Positions 19,881 to 28,480 of a DNA stretch of 64,000 bases are shown here, in pieces; within the stretch, counting starts at the first letter, position 1, and every line of letters starts with the position of its first letter. Both the position numbers and the translations under genes were made by a program. The notes under the pieces are model-generated. The model made no database searches and was not told the DNA's origin. It saw nothing but the letters and a program-made list of their open reading frames with translations. Source of the stretch: Aminobacter niigataensis (GTDB taxonomy: Bacteria > Pseudomonadota > Alphaproteobacteria > Rhizobiales > Rhizobiaceae); contig NZ_JACHOT010000003.1 of the NCBI RefSeq assembly GCF_014200015.1, forward strand, positions 248,001 through 312,000, in the 5' to 3' direction.

Positions 19881-21185
19881 ATGGCCAGGACCGATATTGC
19901 AAGGCGGGTGTACAACCACACCTGGAAGCTCGATCCGATCGTCCGCTCGCTGCTCGACACGGACTTCTACAAGCTTTTGATGCTGCAGATGATCTGGGGC
20001 ATGCACCCCAAGGTCGACGCCACCTTTTCGCTGATCAACCGCGCGACGTCGGTCAAGCTCGCCGAGGAGATCGACGAGGGCGAGTTGCGCGAACAGCTCG
20101 ACCATGCCCGCACCCTGCGCTTCTCCAAGAAGGAGATGATCTGGCTCGGCGGTAACAATTTCTATGGCCGCAAGCAGATCTTCGAGCCCGAGTTCCTCGC
20201 CTGGCTCGAGAACTTCCAGCTGCCGCCCTATCACCTGGAGAAGCGGGACGGCCAATATGAGCTGACCTTCGCCGGCCCGTGGGTGCTGACCTCGATGTGG
20301 GAAATCCCCGCGCTCGCCATCATCAACGAGCTGCGCTCGCGCTCGGCGATGAAGGCCTTCGGCCCCTTCGCGCTCGACGTGCTCTACGCCCGCGCCAAGG
20401 CCAAGATGTGGGACAAGACCGAGCAGCTGAAGATGCTGCCCGAGATCAAGATCTCCGACTTCGGCACCCGCCGCCGCCACTCGTTCCTGTGGCAGCGCTG
20501 GTGCGTGGAGGCGCTCAAGGAAGGCATCGGCGACGCCTTCACCGGCACCTCCAACGTGCTTCTGGCGATGGACACCGACCTCGAGGCGCTCGGCACCAAC
20601 GCGCATGAGCTGCCTATGGTCTATGCAGCACTCGCCAACAGCGAGGACGAACTCAAGCAGTCACCCTACAAGGTGCTGCGCGACTGGCAGCGCTATTATG
20701 GCGGCAATCTCCTGATCGTCCTGCCCGACGCCTTCGGCACGGCCGCCTTCCTGCGCGACGCGCCCGACTGGGTCGCCGACTGGACCGGCTTCCGCCCCGA
20801 CAGCGCCCCGCCGATCGAGGGCGGCGAGCGCATCATCGAGTGGTGGCGCAAGAAGGGCCAGGACCCGCGCTCGAAGCTGCTGATCTTCTCCGACGGCCTG
20901 GACGTCGACACCATCATCGAGACCTACCGCCATTTCGAGGGCAAGGTGCGCATGTCCTTCGGCTGGGGCACCAACCTGACCAACGATTTCGAGGGCTGCG
21001 CGCCCAAGGAAACCGACCGGCTCAACGCCATCTCGCTGGTCTGCAAGGTCACCGAGGCCAACGGCCGCCCCGCGGTCAAGCTCTCCGACAACCCGGCCAA
21101 GGCCACCGGCGACAAAAAGGAAATCGCCCGCTACCTCCGCATCTTCGGCGAGAAGGATCGGGTGGAACAGTTGGTGAAGGTTTAA
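19881..21185 (+). CDS. pncB: Nicotinate phosphoribosyltransferase
   Basis: A 434-residue enzyme of the Preiss-Handler NAD salvage pathway, making nicotinate mononucleotide from nicotinate and PRPP. Family features are the [15 protein letters not shown] start, the [15 protein letters not shown] segment that carries the phosphorylated histidine and substrate contacts, and [20 protein letters not shown] lies about 10 bases before the ATG. It is a stand-alone gene. The partner nicotinamidase gene (pncA) is about 9 kb away on the other strand. Confidence 0.96.
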   Translation: MARTDIARRVYNHTWKLDPIVRSLLDTDFYKLLMLQMIWGMHPKVDATFSLINRATSVKLAEEIDEGELREQLDHARTLRFSKKEMIWLGGNNFYGRKQIFEPEFLAWLENFQLPPYHLEKRDGQYELTFAGPWVLTSMWEIPALAIINELRSRSAMKAFGPFALDVLYARAKAKMWDKTEQLKMLPEIKISDFGTRRRHSFLWQRWCVEALKEGIGDAFTGTSNVLLAMDTDLEALGTNAHELPMVYAALANSEDELKQSPYKVLRDWQRYYGGNLLIVLPDAFGTAAFLRDAPDWVADWTGFRPDSAPPIEGGERIIEWWRKKGQDPRSKLLIFSDGLDVDTIIETYRHFEGKVRMSFGWGTNLTNDFEGCAPKETDRLNAISLVCKVTEANGRPAVKLSDNPAKATGDKKEIARYLRIFGEKDRVEQLVKV

Positions 21186-21266
21186 GCCGGGTTTGGGGGG
21201 CGGCACGGGCTGGTCCCATCGAAGGTGGAGGGTTTTTCCACGCTTGGTCGCTTCGGGCTTTTCTGC

Positions 21267-21350
21267 ACCGCAGCGGCAACTGCCGCGTCACGGCATGGAT
21301 CCCCGGGTCTCCGCACGTCGCTTCGCTCCTGCTCCGCCCGAGGATGACGA
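21267..21350 (+). repeat. 84-bp inverted repeat, left arm
   Basis: This 84-base arm (starting ACCGCAGCGG, ending AGGATGACGA) is the exact reverse complement of bases 21487-21570. The spacer is 136 bp. It contains GGATCC and GCATGGATCCCCGGG. I see no transposase or coding content, so it looks like a non-autonomous or RIME-type intergenic element present as an inverted pair. Confidence 0.9.
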
Positions 21351-21486
21351 GGCATGCTGGCTTTCGGCTAGTCGCCGAAATTTGCAATTAGCAGGGAATG
21401 CCAGGACACCGGCGGATAAGACGAGGAACAGTTCCGTCGACTTACCAATCTCTGACGTTGACGATTGGCCGCGAAGCCGGATGCCT

Positions 21487-21570
21487 TCGTCATCCTCGGG
21501 CGGAGCAGGAGCGAAGCGACGTGCGGAGACCCGGGGATCCATGCCGTGACGCGGCAGTTGCCGCTGCGGT
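21487..21570 (-). repeat. 84-bp inverted repeat, right arm
   Basis: This is the exact reverse complement of bases 21267-21350. The two arms could form a very stable cruciform or RNA hairpin. The lack of any mismatch suggests recent duplication or gene conversion between the arms. Confidence 0.9.
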
Positions 21571-21762
21571 CCAGAATGGAATGGCCCACCAAGCGCAAAC
21601 TGTCACCATCTGTAACCATTCCGCGTGGCACCAGACAGCGGGCGAAAGCGCCGGTGCCGGGCTGGCGGGAGGTCGGATCTCCTGCTGGGTGATGAGCCCC
21701 CAAGGCGGTGAAAGCCGACTGAGCGGGACAAGAACACCGGGCGGGGCGGAAGCGCGCGACCT

Positions 21763-21942
21763 GCCTTCTCCCCCTGTGGGAGAAGGTGGATTGGCGCGCA
21801 GCGCCAAGACGGATGAGGGGTGTTGGAAGAAACGAGAGTTTGGAGAAATGGGCGCTCTCGGAGGGAATTCGGAAACGCCGCACTCCGTCCAACACCCCTC
21901 ATCCGCCCCTGCGGGGCACCTTCTCCCACAAGGGGAGAAGGC
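21763..21942. repeat. Palindromic intergenic repeat element
   Basis: The left part begins GCCTTCTCCCCCTGTGGGAG and the right part ends CACAAGGGGAGAAGGC. Inner segments GATGAGGGGTGTTGG and CCAACACCCCTCATC also pair. About 60 bp separate the arms. It is of the same broad class as the other palindromes in this window. Confidence 0.8.
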
Positions 21943-21987
21943 AAATGCCTTCCCGCGACCCAAGCCATATGGCACATCGGGAGCGTG

Positions 21988-23436
21988 ATGCGGGGAACCA
22001 ACACAGCCATGACCATTCGGCGCAGCGCGGCGGCGATGCTCGCCGCATGCGCCATAACCGCATCGCAAACCCTGCCCGCGCTCGCCCATGCCTCCGACCG
22101 CGGCCATGTCCTGCTGTTGCCGACCGGCCATTACATAGCCGGCGCAGCATTGGCCGTGGCAGCATCTTTCCTGGTGTTGGCGCTGCTGCCACCGGAGCGG
22201 CTGACAGCCTTCTGGCGCCGGCGTTTGCCGCTCGGTTCGATCCCCGACCTGCGGCTGCCTGTCAGCCTCGTGTCCTTCGCCGTCTTCGCAACTCTTGTCG
22301 CCGCCGGGTTCATCGGCTCACGCGACCCGCTGTCCAACCCGCTGCCGCTGACGATCTGGACACTGCTCTGGGTCGGGCTGACGCTGGCCCAGGGCCTGTT
22401 CGGCAATCTGTGGCATTGGCTCAACCCATGGTACGGGCCGTATCGCCTGGTCAGTCGAGCATTCGGCGCCAAGGCCGGGGGCGACAGCCCGCTGCGCCTG
22501 CCCGATTGGGTCGGCTATTGGCCGGCCTTCATCCTGTTCTTTGCCTTCGCCTGGTTCGAGCTGATCTACCCCGCCCCCGACGACCCGGCGCGCCTCGCCA
22601 TCGCCGTCGGCAGCTATTGGCTGTTCTCCTTCGCCGCCATGCTCGCCTTCGGCTTCGAGCGCTGGAGCCGGCAGGGCGAGTTTTTGTCGGCGTTCTTCGC
22701 CATGATCGCGCACTTCGGTATTGTCGAGGGCGACCGACAGGGCAACGGGCTGAAGCTCGCCTTGTGCTGGCCCGGCGCCAAGCTCAACGAGGCCGAAGCG
22801 CTGCCGCCCTCGGGAGCGCTGTTCCTGCTCGCGACACTGGCTTCGGTGTCCTTCGACGGCTTTTCCAAGACCTTCTTCTGGCTTGGCCTCAACGGTATCA
22901 ACCCGCTCGAATTGCCCGGCCGCTCGGCACTTGTCGCCACCAACAGCCTCGGCCTGGCGGCGATGTTTATCCTGCTTGCCGCGATCGGCCTGCTCGCCGT
23001 CCTTGTCGGCGAAAGGCTGGTTCGCAGCACACAGCCCCTCCAAAAATCCACCTGCCTGTTCGTCTGGTCGATCGTTCCGATCGCGCACGCCTATCATTTC
23101 TCGCACTACCTGACATCGCTGCTGGTCAACGGCCAATACGCGCTGGTGGCGCTGTCGGACCCGTTCGCGCGCGGCTGGAACCTGTTCGGCACGGCGCATA
23201 TGCCGGTCGAGGCCGGCGTCGCCATGGGCGCGAATTCCGCCTGGTTGCTGTGGAACCTGCAGGCGACGGCGATCGTCGGCGGACACGTGCTGGCGGTGCT
23301 TGTCGCCCACCTGCTCGCCTGGCGGCTGCACCCCTCCGCGGCCCGCGCCTCGCTTAGCCAGTTGCCGCTGACATTGCTGATGATCGGCTACACTGTTTTC
23401 GGCCTCTGGCTGCTCTCGACAGCCACGGCCGGATAG
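21988..23436 (+). CDS. Polytopic membrane protein of unknown function
   Basis: A 482-residue protein with a probable signal or first membrane segment and about 10-11 further helices. Conserved-looking polar motifs inside helices are WHWLNPWYGPYR, HFGIVEGDR, SFDGFSKTFFW and AHAYHFSHYL, giving several histidines that could bind metal or heme. I believe database relatives are sometimes labelled fenitrothion hydrolase, but I cannot confirm that here. The start is 21988 (GGGAG upstream) or 22009. The LIV-type importer genes follow on the same strand 165 bp later. Confidence 0.75.
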   Translation: MRGTNTAMTIRRSAAAMLAACAITASQTLPALAHASDRGHVLLLPTGHYIAGAALAVAASFLVLALLPPERLTAFWRRRLPLGSIPDLRLPVSLVSFAVFATLVAAGFIGSRDPLSNPLPLTIWTLLWVGLTLAQGLFGNLWHWLNPWYGPYRLVSRAFGAKAGGDSPLRLPDWVGYWPAFILFFAFAWFELIYPAPDDPARLAIAVGSYWLFSFAAMLAFGFERWSRQGEFLSAFFAMIAHFGIVEGDRQGNGLKLALCWPGAKLNEAEALPPSGALFLLATLASVSFDGFSKTFFWLGLNGINPLELPGRSALVATNSLGLAAMFILLAAIGLLAVLVGERLVRSTQPLQKSTCLFVWSIVPIAHAYHFSHYLTSLLVNGQYALVALSDPFARGWNLFGTAHMPVEAGVAMGANSAWLLWNLQATAIVGGHVLAVLVAHLLAWRLHPSAARASLSQLPLTLLMIGYTVFGLWLLSTATAG

Positions 23437-23502
23437 TGCAAATGCAGCTGGTTTTGACCTTGGGGAAGCAACTATTGCCACCTCCGGGGATTGGTGATCT
23501 AG

Positions 23503-23511
23503 TTTGTATAC
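23503..23511. promoter_or_regulatory. TTTGTATAC motif upstream of LIV-type importer
   Basis: The 9-mer TTTGTATAC, with a GTATAC palindromic core, lies about 90 bp before the binding-protein ATG in the AT-rich part of the gap. The same 9-mer occurs on the other strand at 42605-42613 in the fpr/hyuA divergent promoter. GTATAC cores are typical of FadR-type GntR operators; no such regulator gene is in the window. Confidence 0.35.
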
Positions 23512-23601
23512 ATGCAATTTTTCGCCCCGGTCCATGTTCAGGGGGGAACGGCTTCACATCCACGCGAACGTTGGTCAAAACGCACGGCAAGGGGATAGGG
23601 C

Positions 23602-24906
23602 ATGACTGACAGCAAACGCTTCTTCGACCTCGGCAAATCAGGCCTGACGCGCCGCACCGCACTCAAGGGTCTGGCCGCAGGCGCCGGTCTGATGGCCGCA
23701 CCGGGCTTCGTGCGCTATTCGCAGGCGCAGTCGTCGGCGCCGATCAAGATCGGCTTCCAGGCCCACCGCACCGGCATCGGCGCCGCCTATGGCCGCTGGT
23801 ACGAGAAGACCACCAACGCCGCGGTCAAGCTGATCAACGATGCCGGCGGCATCAACGGCCGCCCGGTCGAGATCATCGTCGAGGATGACGGCACCGACCC
23901 CAAGCGCGGCGCCGAAGTGGTCGCCAAGTTCGCCAGCCAGCACAAGACCGACATTGTCTTCGGCACGTTGTTTTCCCACGTCGTCGTCGGCTCGGCGCCG
24001 ACCGCCGGCGAGCTCAAGATCCCCTATTACGTCGTCAGCGAGGGCTACCACGTCGCCTCGGGCAAGCTGAACCGCTGGGTGTTCCAGCCGGGCATCACCG
24101 ACGTGCGCTCGCAGGTCACCTCGGTCGCGCCCTGGGTCGCCGCCAACCTCGGCAAGAAGGTGACGATGATCTATCCGGACTATGCATTCGGCTACGATCA
24201 CCGCGACTATTTCGCGCCCGCCATCAAGGCACAGGGCGGCGAGGTGGTGGCGCAAATCCCGATCCCGCCGACCGAAAGCTCGTTCACCAAATACCTGCCG
24301 CAGATCCCGGCCGACACCGAGGTGCTGTACCACGTCATGGTCGGCCCAGGCGTTCTGACCTTCGTCAAGGAACTCGGCGAATTCTACGGCTCGAACAAGC
24401 CGCAGCTGTTTGGTTTCATCGACTCGCTCGAAGCCGTCGACATCAACAGCCCGGGCCTCGAGTTCCTCGACGGCAGCCATTTCTGGGAAGGTTCGCCGCG
24501 CTACGCCCAGGCCAATGACAGCGAGGCGCAGAAAGCCTATCGCGCGGCCGTCGGCATCGACGACAATGGCGCCTCGACGACAGACGCCAAGGACGTGTCG
24601 ACCGCGGCCCACATGTTCGGCTGCTGGGAGACGCTCTACGTCATCAAGAAGGCGATGGAGGATTCGGGCTACAAGGGGCCGGAGGACCGTGCCAAGTTGG
24701 TCGAGGCGACCGAGGCGCTGACCGAATTCAAGGAAGGCCCCGAGCATCCCCAAGGCGACAAGAAGTTCAACGGCAAGATCCACCAGGTCTTCGGCCACCA
24801 GAACATCTCCAAGGTCGAAGGCGGCAAGCTCAACGTCGTGCACCGGACGTCGATCGAGGACGGCATGTACGAACCGGAAGGTGATTACACGACGCAGCCG
24901 CTGTGA
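23602..24906 (+). CDS. ABC transporter substrate-binding protein, LIV/amide type
   Basis: A 434-residue periplasmic protein of the peripla_BP_6 (branched-chain amino acid/urea/amide) family. The signal is of twin-arginine type (TRRTALKGLAAGAGLMAAPG, cleavage near SQAQ-SS). The ligand domain includes KIGFQAHRTGIGAAYGRWYE, INDAGGINGRPVEIIVEDDG and GSAPTAGELKIPY. Two permease genes and two ATPase genes follow, completing an importer. The ligand is unknown. Confidence 0.93.
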   Translation: MTDSKRFFDLGKSGLTRRTALKGLAAGAGLMAAPGFVRYSQAQSSAPIKIGFQAHRTGIGAAYGRWYEKTTNAAVKLINDAGGINGRPVEIIVEDDGTDPKRGAEVVAKFASQHKTDIVFGTLFSHVVVGSAPTAGELKIPYYVVSEGYHVASGKLNRWVFQPGITDVRSQVTSVAPWVAANLGKKVTMIYPDYAFGYDHRDYFAPAIKAQGGEVVAQIPIPPTESSFTKYLPQIPADTEVLYHVMVGPGVLTFVKELGEFYGSNKPQLFGFIDSLEAVDINSPGLEFLDGSHFWEGSPRYAQANDSEAQKAYRAAVGIDDNGASTTDAKDVSTAAHMFGCWETLYVIKKAMEDSGYKGPEDRAKLVEATEALTEFKEGPEHPQGDKKFNGKIHQVFGHQNISKVEGGKLNVVHRTSIEDGMYEPEGDYTTQPL

Positions 24907-24920
24907 GGGTGCGGCACCCC

Positions 24921-25043
24921 ACCCTCCCCCTTGTGGGGAGGGTCGGCGCGAAGCGCCGGGGTGGGGGTTGCCAACCGCTTAACTGAGCCTTTGTACCCCC
25001 ACCCGACCGCTTCGCGGTCACCCTCCCCACAAGGGGGAGGGTA
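24921..25043. repeat. Palindromic intergenic repeat element (RIME-like)
   Basis: The left arm ACCCTCCCCCTTGTGGGGA and right arm TCCCCACAAGGGGGAGGGTA flank a central part with CCGGGGTGGGGG facing CCCCCACCCG. It lies between the binding-protein gene and the first permease gene and would fold strongly in the mRNA. It may lower permease expression relative to the binding protein. Confidence 0.85.
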
Positions 25044-25059
25044 AGGACGCCGCACCTGA

Positions 25060-25941
25060 ATGGCCTTCTTCCCGCATCTCCTGCTCGCCACGCTCGAAGG
25101 GCTGGTCACCTCGGCGGTGCTGGCACTGACGGCACTCGGCCTGTCGCTGGTGTTCGGCGTGATGCGCATCGTCAACGTCGCCCATGGCGAGTTCTTCATG
25201 CTGGGCGCCGTTCTGGCATGGGCGATCACCACCACACTCACCGGCCATCCCGCATTTGGCTTCGCGGTCGCCTTGGTGGTGTCGCCGCTGATCGTCGGCG
25301 CCATTGCCTGGGTGTCGGAGCGGCTGGTGCTGCGCCGCGTCGAATACAACCCGGAAGCCACCATCGTCGCCACCATCGGCCTGCTCTACATCATCCAGCA
25401 ATTGGCGCTGACCTTCTACGGCCCCGAGGCGCGGCCGGTGGCGCCGCCGTTCAACTACCGCATCCAACTGCCCTGGTTTGGCTATTCCGGCTACAAGCTG
25501 TCGATCATTGCGGCCTCGGCGCTGTTGCTGCTCGCCACCTGGTTCGTGCTGACGCGCACGCGCATCGGGCTGGTGATGCGGGCGACGCAGTATGACCGCG
25601 AGACGGCGCAGGCCTTCGGCATCCCAGTCGGACGCGTCTATGGCGCGGTGTTCGCGCTCGGCGCCATGCTCGCCGCGATCGCCGCCGTGCTGATCGTGCC
25701 GATCCAGCAGGCGCATTACCTGATGGGGCTCGACCCTCTACTGCTATCGTTCATCGTCGTCATCATCGGCGGGCTCGGCTCGCTGCGCGGCACGGTCATT
25801 GCCGCCCTTCTGATCGGCGTGTCCGACGGCATCATCTCGGTGTTCTTCTCGCCGACGCTCGCCAAGATCATTGCAACGCTCATTGTCGCCATGGTGCTGG
25901 TGTTCCGGCCGCAGGGCCTGTTCGGAACGGCAGCGAAATGA
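25060..25941 (+). CDS. LIV-type ABC transporter permease (LivH family)
   Basis: A 293-residue permease with about eight helices. The family segment VTSAVLALTALGLSLVFGVMR is close to the N-terminus (split here for length: SLVFGVMRIVNVAHGEF), and FIVVIIGGLGSLRGTVIAA is near the C-terminus. Its stop overlaps the next ATG by four bases, coupling it to the LivM-type partner. Confidence 0.93.
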   Translation: MAFFPHLLLATLEGLVTSAVLALTALGLSLVFGVMRIVNVAHGEFFMLGAVLAWAITTTLTGHPAFGFAVALVVSPLIVGAIAWVSERLVLRRVEYNPEATIVATIGLLYIIQQLALTFYGPEARPVAPPFNYRIQLPWFGYSGYKLSIIAASALLLLATWFVLTRTRIGLVMRATQYDRETAQAFGIPVGRVYGAVFALGAMLAAIAAVLIVPIQQAHYLMGLDPLLLSFIVVIIGGLGSLRGTVIAALLIGVSDGIISVFFSPTLAKIIATLIVAMVLVFRPQGLFGTAAK

Positions 25942-26903
25942 TCGGAGGCGAAGCGACGGCAAAGGTCTACGCGTTGCATGTGGCGGTCATAGCCCTGCTC
26001 GTCGCGCTGAATTTCGTACTGCCCGAATATCATCATGGCGTGCTGGCGCGGGTGCTGGTGCTCGCCGTCTTCGCCATGGGCTACAATCTGCTGTTCGGCT
26101 ATGTCGGGCTGCTCAGCCTCGGCCATGCCATGTTCTTCGCCGCAGGGCTCTATGGCGCCGGCCTGCCGCTCTACCATCTCGGCTGGGGCGTGCCGGCGGC
26201 CTTTGCCGGCGGGGTCAGTGCAGGCCTTGTCATGTCGCTGGTCATCGGCCTGCTGGCGCTCCGGACATCGGGCGTCGCCTTCATGATCGTGACCATGATG
26301 TTCGCCCAGGTGTTTTACCTCACCACGCTCTATTTCGGCGAATGGACGCGCGGCGACGAAGGGCTGGTGCTGCAGCAGCAGGCGCGGCGGATCACGCTCG
26401 GCACCGCAACGCTCGACCTGACCAACCCAACCACGCGCTACCTGCTGGCGGTGGCGCTGTTTGCTGCAGCCCTGTTCGCCACGCTCGCCATCGTACGCTC
26501 GCGCCACGGCCGCGTGCTGGTCGCCATCCGCGAAAACGAGGAGCGGACCAGGATGCTCGGCTACGACACCTTCGCCAACAAGCTTACGGCGGTGGTGATA
26601 TCGGGCGTTATCTGCGCGGCAGCGGGCGCCGCCTACGCGCTGCTGTTCGGCTATGTCGGCTCGACCTTCGCTTCGGTGCAATATTCGATCCTGCCGCTGC
26701 TCTGGGCACTGCTCGGCGGTGCCGCAACGACGCTCGGGCCGCTGATCGGCACGCTGTTCATGTACTACGTCATCGACATCACCAGCGGCTACACCTCGGC
26801 CTACATGCTGGTGGTCGGCGCGGTGCTGATCCTTTTGGTGCTCTATTTCCGCAAGGGCGTGCTCGGCACACTCCGCGAACGCTGGCTCAGGTGGCTGCCA
26901 TGA
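25938..26903 (+). CDS. LIV-type ABC transporter permease (LivM family)
   Basis: A 321-residue permease with about ten helices and the motif YVGLLSLGHAMFFAAGLYGA. The C-terminal part has LPLLWALLGGAATTLGPLIG. It overlaps LivH-type and LivG-type genes by four bases on each side (ATGA), so the importer is translated as a coupled set. Confidence 0.93.
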   Translation: MIGGEATAKVYALHVAVIALLVALNFVLPEYHHGVLARVLVLAVFAMGYNLLFGYVGLLSLGHAMFFAAGLYGAGLPLYHLGWGVPAAFAGGVSAGLVMSLVIGLLALRTSGVAFMIVTMMFAQVFYLTTLYFGEWTRGDEGLVLQQQARRITLGTATLDLTNPTTRYLLAVALFAAALFATLAIVRSRHGRVLVAIRENEERTRMLGYDTFANKLTAVVISGVICAAAGAAYALLFGYVGSTFASVQYSILPLLWALLGGAATTLGPLIGTLFMYYVIDITSGYTSAYMLVVGAVLILLVLYFRKGVLGTLRERWLRWLP

Positions 26904-27637
26904 CGCCGCTTCTGACGACGAAAGGACTGTCGCGTCACTTCGGCGGCTTGCGCGCCGTCGACAATGTCGATTTCTCGATCGAGCCAGGCGAGATCCGGGC
27001 GGTGATCGGTCCCAATGGCGCCGGCAAGACGACCTTTGTCAGCCTCGTCTGCGGGCGCTATGCGCCGAGTGCGGGAACCATCGTGTTCGACGGCGAGGAC
27101 ATCACCGACATGCCGGCGCATCTCAGGGTGCGGCGCGGCATCGCCTACACGTTCCAGATCACCAGCGTGTTCGCCAATCTCAGCGCCTACGAGAACGTGG
27201 CCCTGCCGGTGCAGCGCACGCTGACCGACGGCAGATCGCGTGGCGCGGTGCGGCAGGGCGCGATGGAAGCGCTGGAGCGCGTCGGTCTGGCCGCCCGCGC
27301 GCACGAACAAGCCGGCGCGCTGGCCTACGGCCACCAGCGCTTGCTGGAAGTTGCGATGGGACTGGCGCTCAAGCCGCGCCTGCTCATCCTCGACGAGCCG
27401 ACGCAGGGCCTTTCGGACGGCGAGATCGATAGCTTCATCGCCCTGGTGCGCGAGATCGCCAGGGACGCCACAGTGCTGCTGATCGAGCACAACATGCAGG
27501 TCGTGATGGAGCTGGCCCGGCGCATCACCGTGTTCAATGCCGGCAAGATACTGGCCGAGGGCAGCCCGGCCGAAATCCGCGCCAACACGGCCGTGCAGGA
27601 AGCCTATCTCGGCACCGCGCAGGAGGCCAGCGCATGA
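26900..27637 (+). CDS. LIV-type ABC transporter ATP-binding protein (LivG family)
   Basis: A 245-residue ATPase with Walker A GPNGAGKTT, Walker B LLILDEPTQGLS and switch region LLIEHNMQVVMELA. In the signature position it reads LAYGHQRLLEVAMGLA, the usual LivG variant of LSGGQ. The true start is the ATG at 26900, which overlaps the LivM-type stop. The reading frame is open far upstream but that part is a shadow of the permease genes. Confidence 0.93.
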   Translation: MTPLLTTKGLSRHFGGLRAVDNVDFSIEPGEIRAVIGPNGAGKTTFVSLVCGRYAPSAGTIVFDGEDITDMPAHLRVRRGIAYTFQITSVFANLSAYENVALPVQRTLTDGRSRGAVRQGAMEALERVGLAARAHEQAGALAYGHQRLLEVAMGLALKPRLLILDEPTQGLSDGEIDSFIALVREIARDATVLLIEHNMQVVMELARRITVFNAGKILAEGSPAEIRANTAVQEAYLGTAQEASA

Positions 27638-28341
27638 GCGCGGCGCTGACGATCGGCGGCCTCTATTGCTTCTACGGCGAAGTGCAGGTGCTACATGGGC
27701 TCGACCTGGAACTGCGCAAGGGCGAAGTGCTGTGCCTGCTCGGTCGCAACGGTGCCGGCAAGACGACGACGCTGAAGGCGATCATGGGTCTGGTGCCGGC
27801 CCGCGCCGGCTCCATCAAACTGGGCGCGCGCGAACTGACGGAACTGCCGGCGCATGAGGTGCCGAAGGCGGGTGTCGCCTACGTGCCGCAGGGCCGCCGC
27901 CTGTTTGCCGAACTGACCGTCGCCGAGAACATCGAGATCGGCCTGATGACGCGCAAAAAGGGCAAGGCGGTGCGGGAAAGCGTGCTCGACCTGTTTCCGC
28001 TGCTGCGCGACCGGCTGAAGCAGCGCTCCGGCACGCTGTCGGGCGGCGAACAGCAGATGCTGGCGATGGCGCGTGCGCTGTGCCTCGAACCCGAGGTGCT
28101 GCTGCTCGACGAACCGACCGAGGGGCTGATGCCGTCGATGATCGCCAGGATCCGCGAGACGGTGGCCGGCTTACGCGAGCGCGGGGTTTCGACCATCCTG
28201 GTGGAACAGCGGGTGGATGCGGTGCTATCGGTTGCCGACCGTGTCGCCTTCATCGAGAACGGCCGCAACCGCGAGACGGTGGACGTCGCACGGCTGCGCG
28301 ACGATCCGGCGCTGGTCAGGCGCTATGTCGGCGTGGGGTAG
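27634..28341 (+). CDS. LIV-type ABC transporter ATP-binding protein (LivF family)
   Basis: A 235-residue ATPase with Walker A GRNGAGKTT, signature LSGGEQQMLAMARAL, Walker B VLLLDEPTEGLMP and switch VEQRVDAVLSVADR. It is the last gene of the importer and overlaps LivG-type by four bases. A palindromic repeat element follows and separates it from the convergent antiporter gene. Confidence 0.93.
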   Translation: MSAALTIGGLYCFYGEVQVLHGLDLELRKGEVLCLLGRNGAGKTTTLKAIMGLVPARAGSIKLGARELTELPAHEVPKAGVAYVPQGRRLFAELTVAENIEIGLMTRKKGKAVRESVLDLFPLLRDRLKQRSGTLSGGEQQMLAMARALCLEPEVLLLDEPTEGLMPSMIARIRETVAGLRERGVSTILVEQRVDAVLSVADRVAFIENGRNRETVDVARLRDDPALVRRYVGVG

Positions 28342-28342
28342 A

Positions 28343-28473
28343 GCCCCCTCGCCCTGCCTCCGCTTCGCTCGGCAGACCTCTCCCCGCTGGGGAGAGGAGC
28401 TCTGAAAGGTCACCGCCAACCTCTTCTCCCCAACGGGGAGAAGGTGGCCGCGCAGCGGCCGGATGAGGGGGAG
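28343..28473. repeat. Palindromic intergenic repeat between convergent genes
   Basis: Outer segments GCCCCCTCGCC and GATGAGGGGGAGC pair, and inner hairpins CTCTCCCCGCTGGGGAGAG and TTCTCCCCAACGGGGAGAA each fold alone. It fills the gap between the LivF-type stop and the convergent antiporter stop and may act as a two-way terminator. Confidence 0.8.
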
Positions 28474-28480
28474 CTGCCCC

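Larger units (their letters stand above)
21186..21987. other. 800-bp non-coding region made of inverted repeats
   Basis: No convincing gene is seen between pncB and the membrane protein gene. The region holds an 84-bp perfect inverted repeat and a second palindromic element, described separately. Open frames here come from the repeats and their complements. Confidence 0.7.

Noticed and set aside
21267-21570. 84-bp inverted repeat considered as terminal repeats of an insertion sequence
   Set aside because: The 136-bp interior has no transposase fragment and no target-site duplication was visible.
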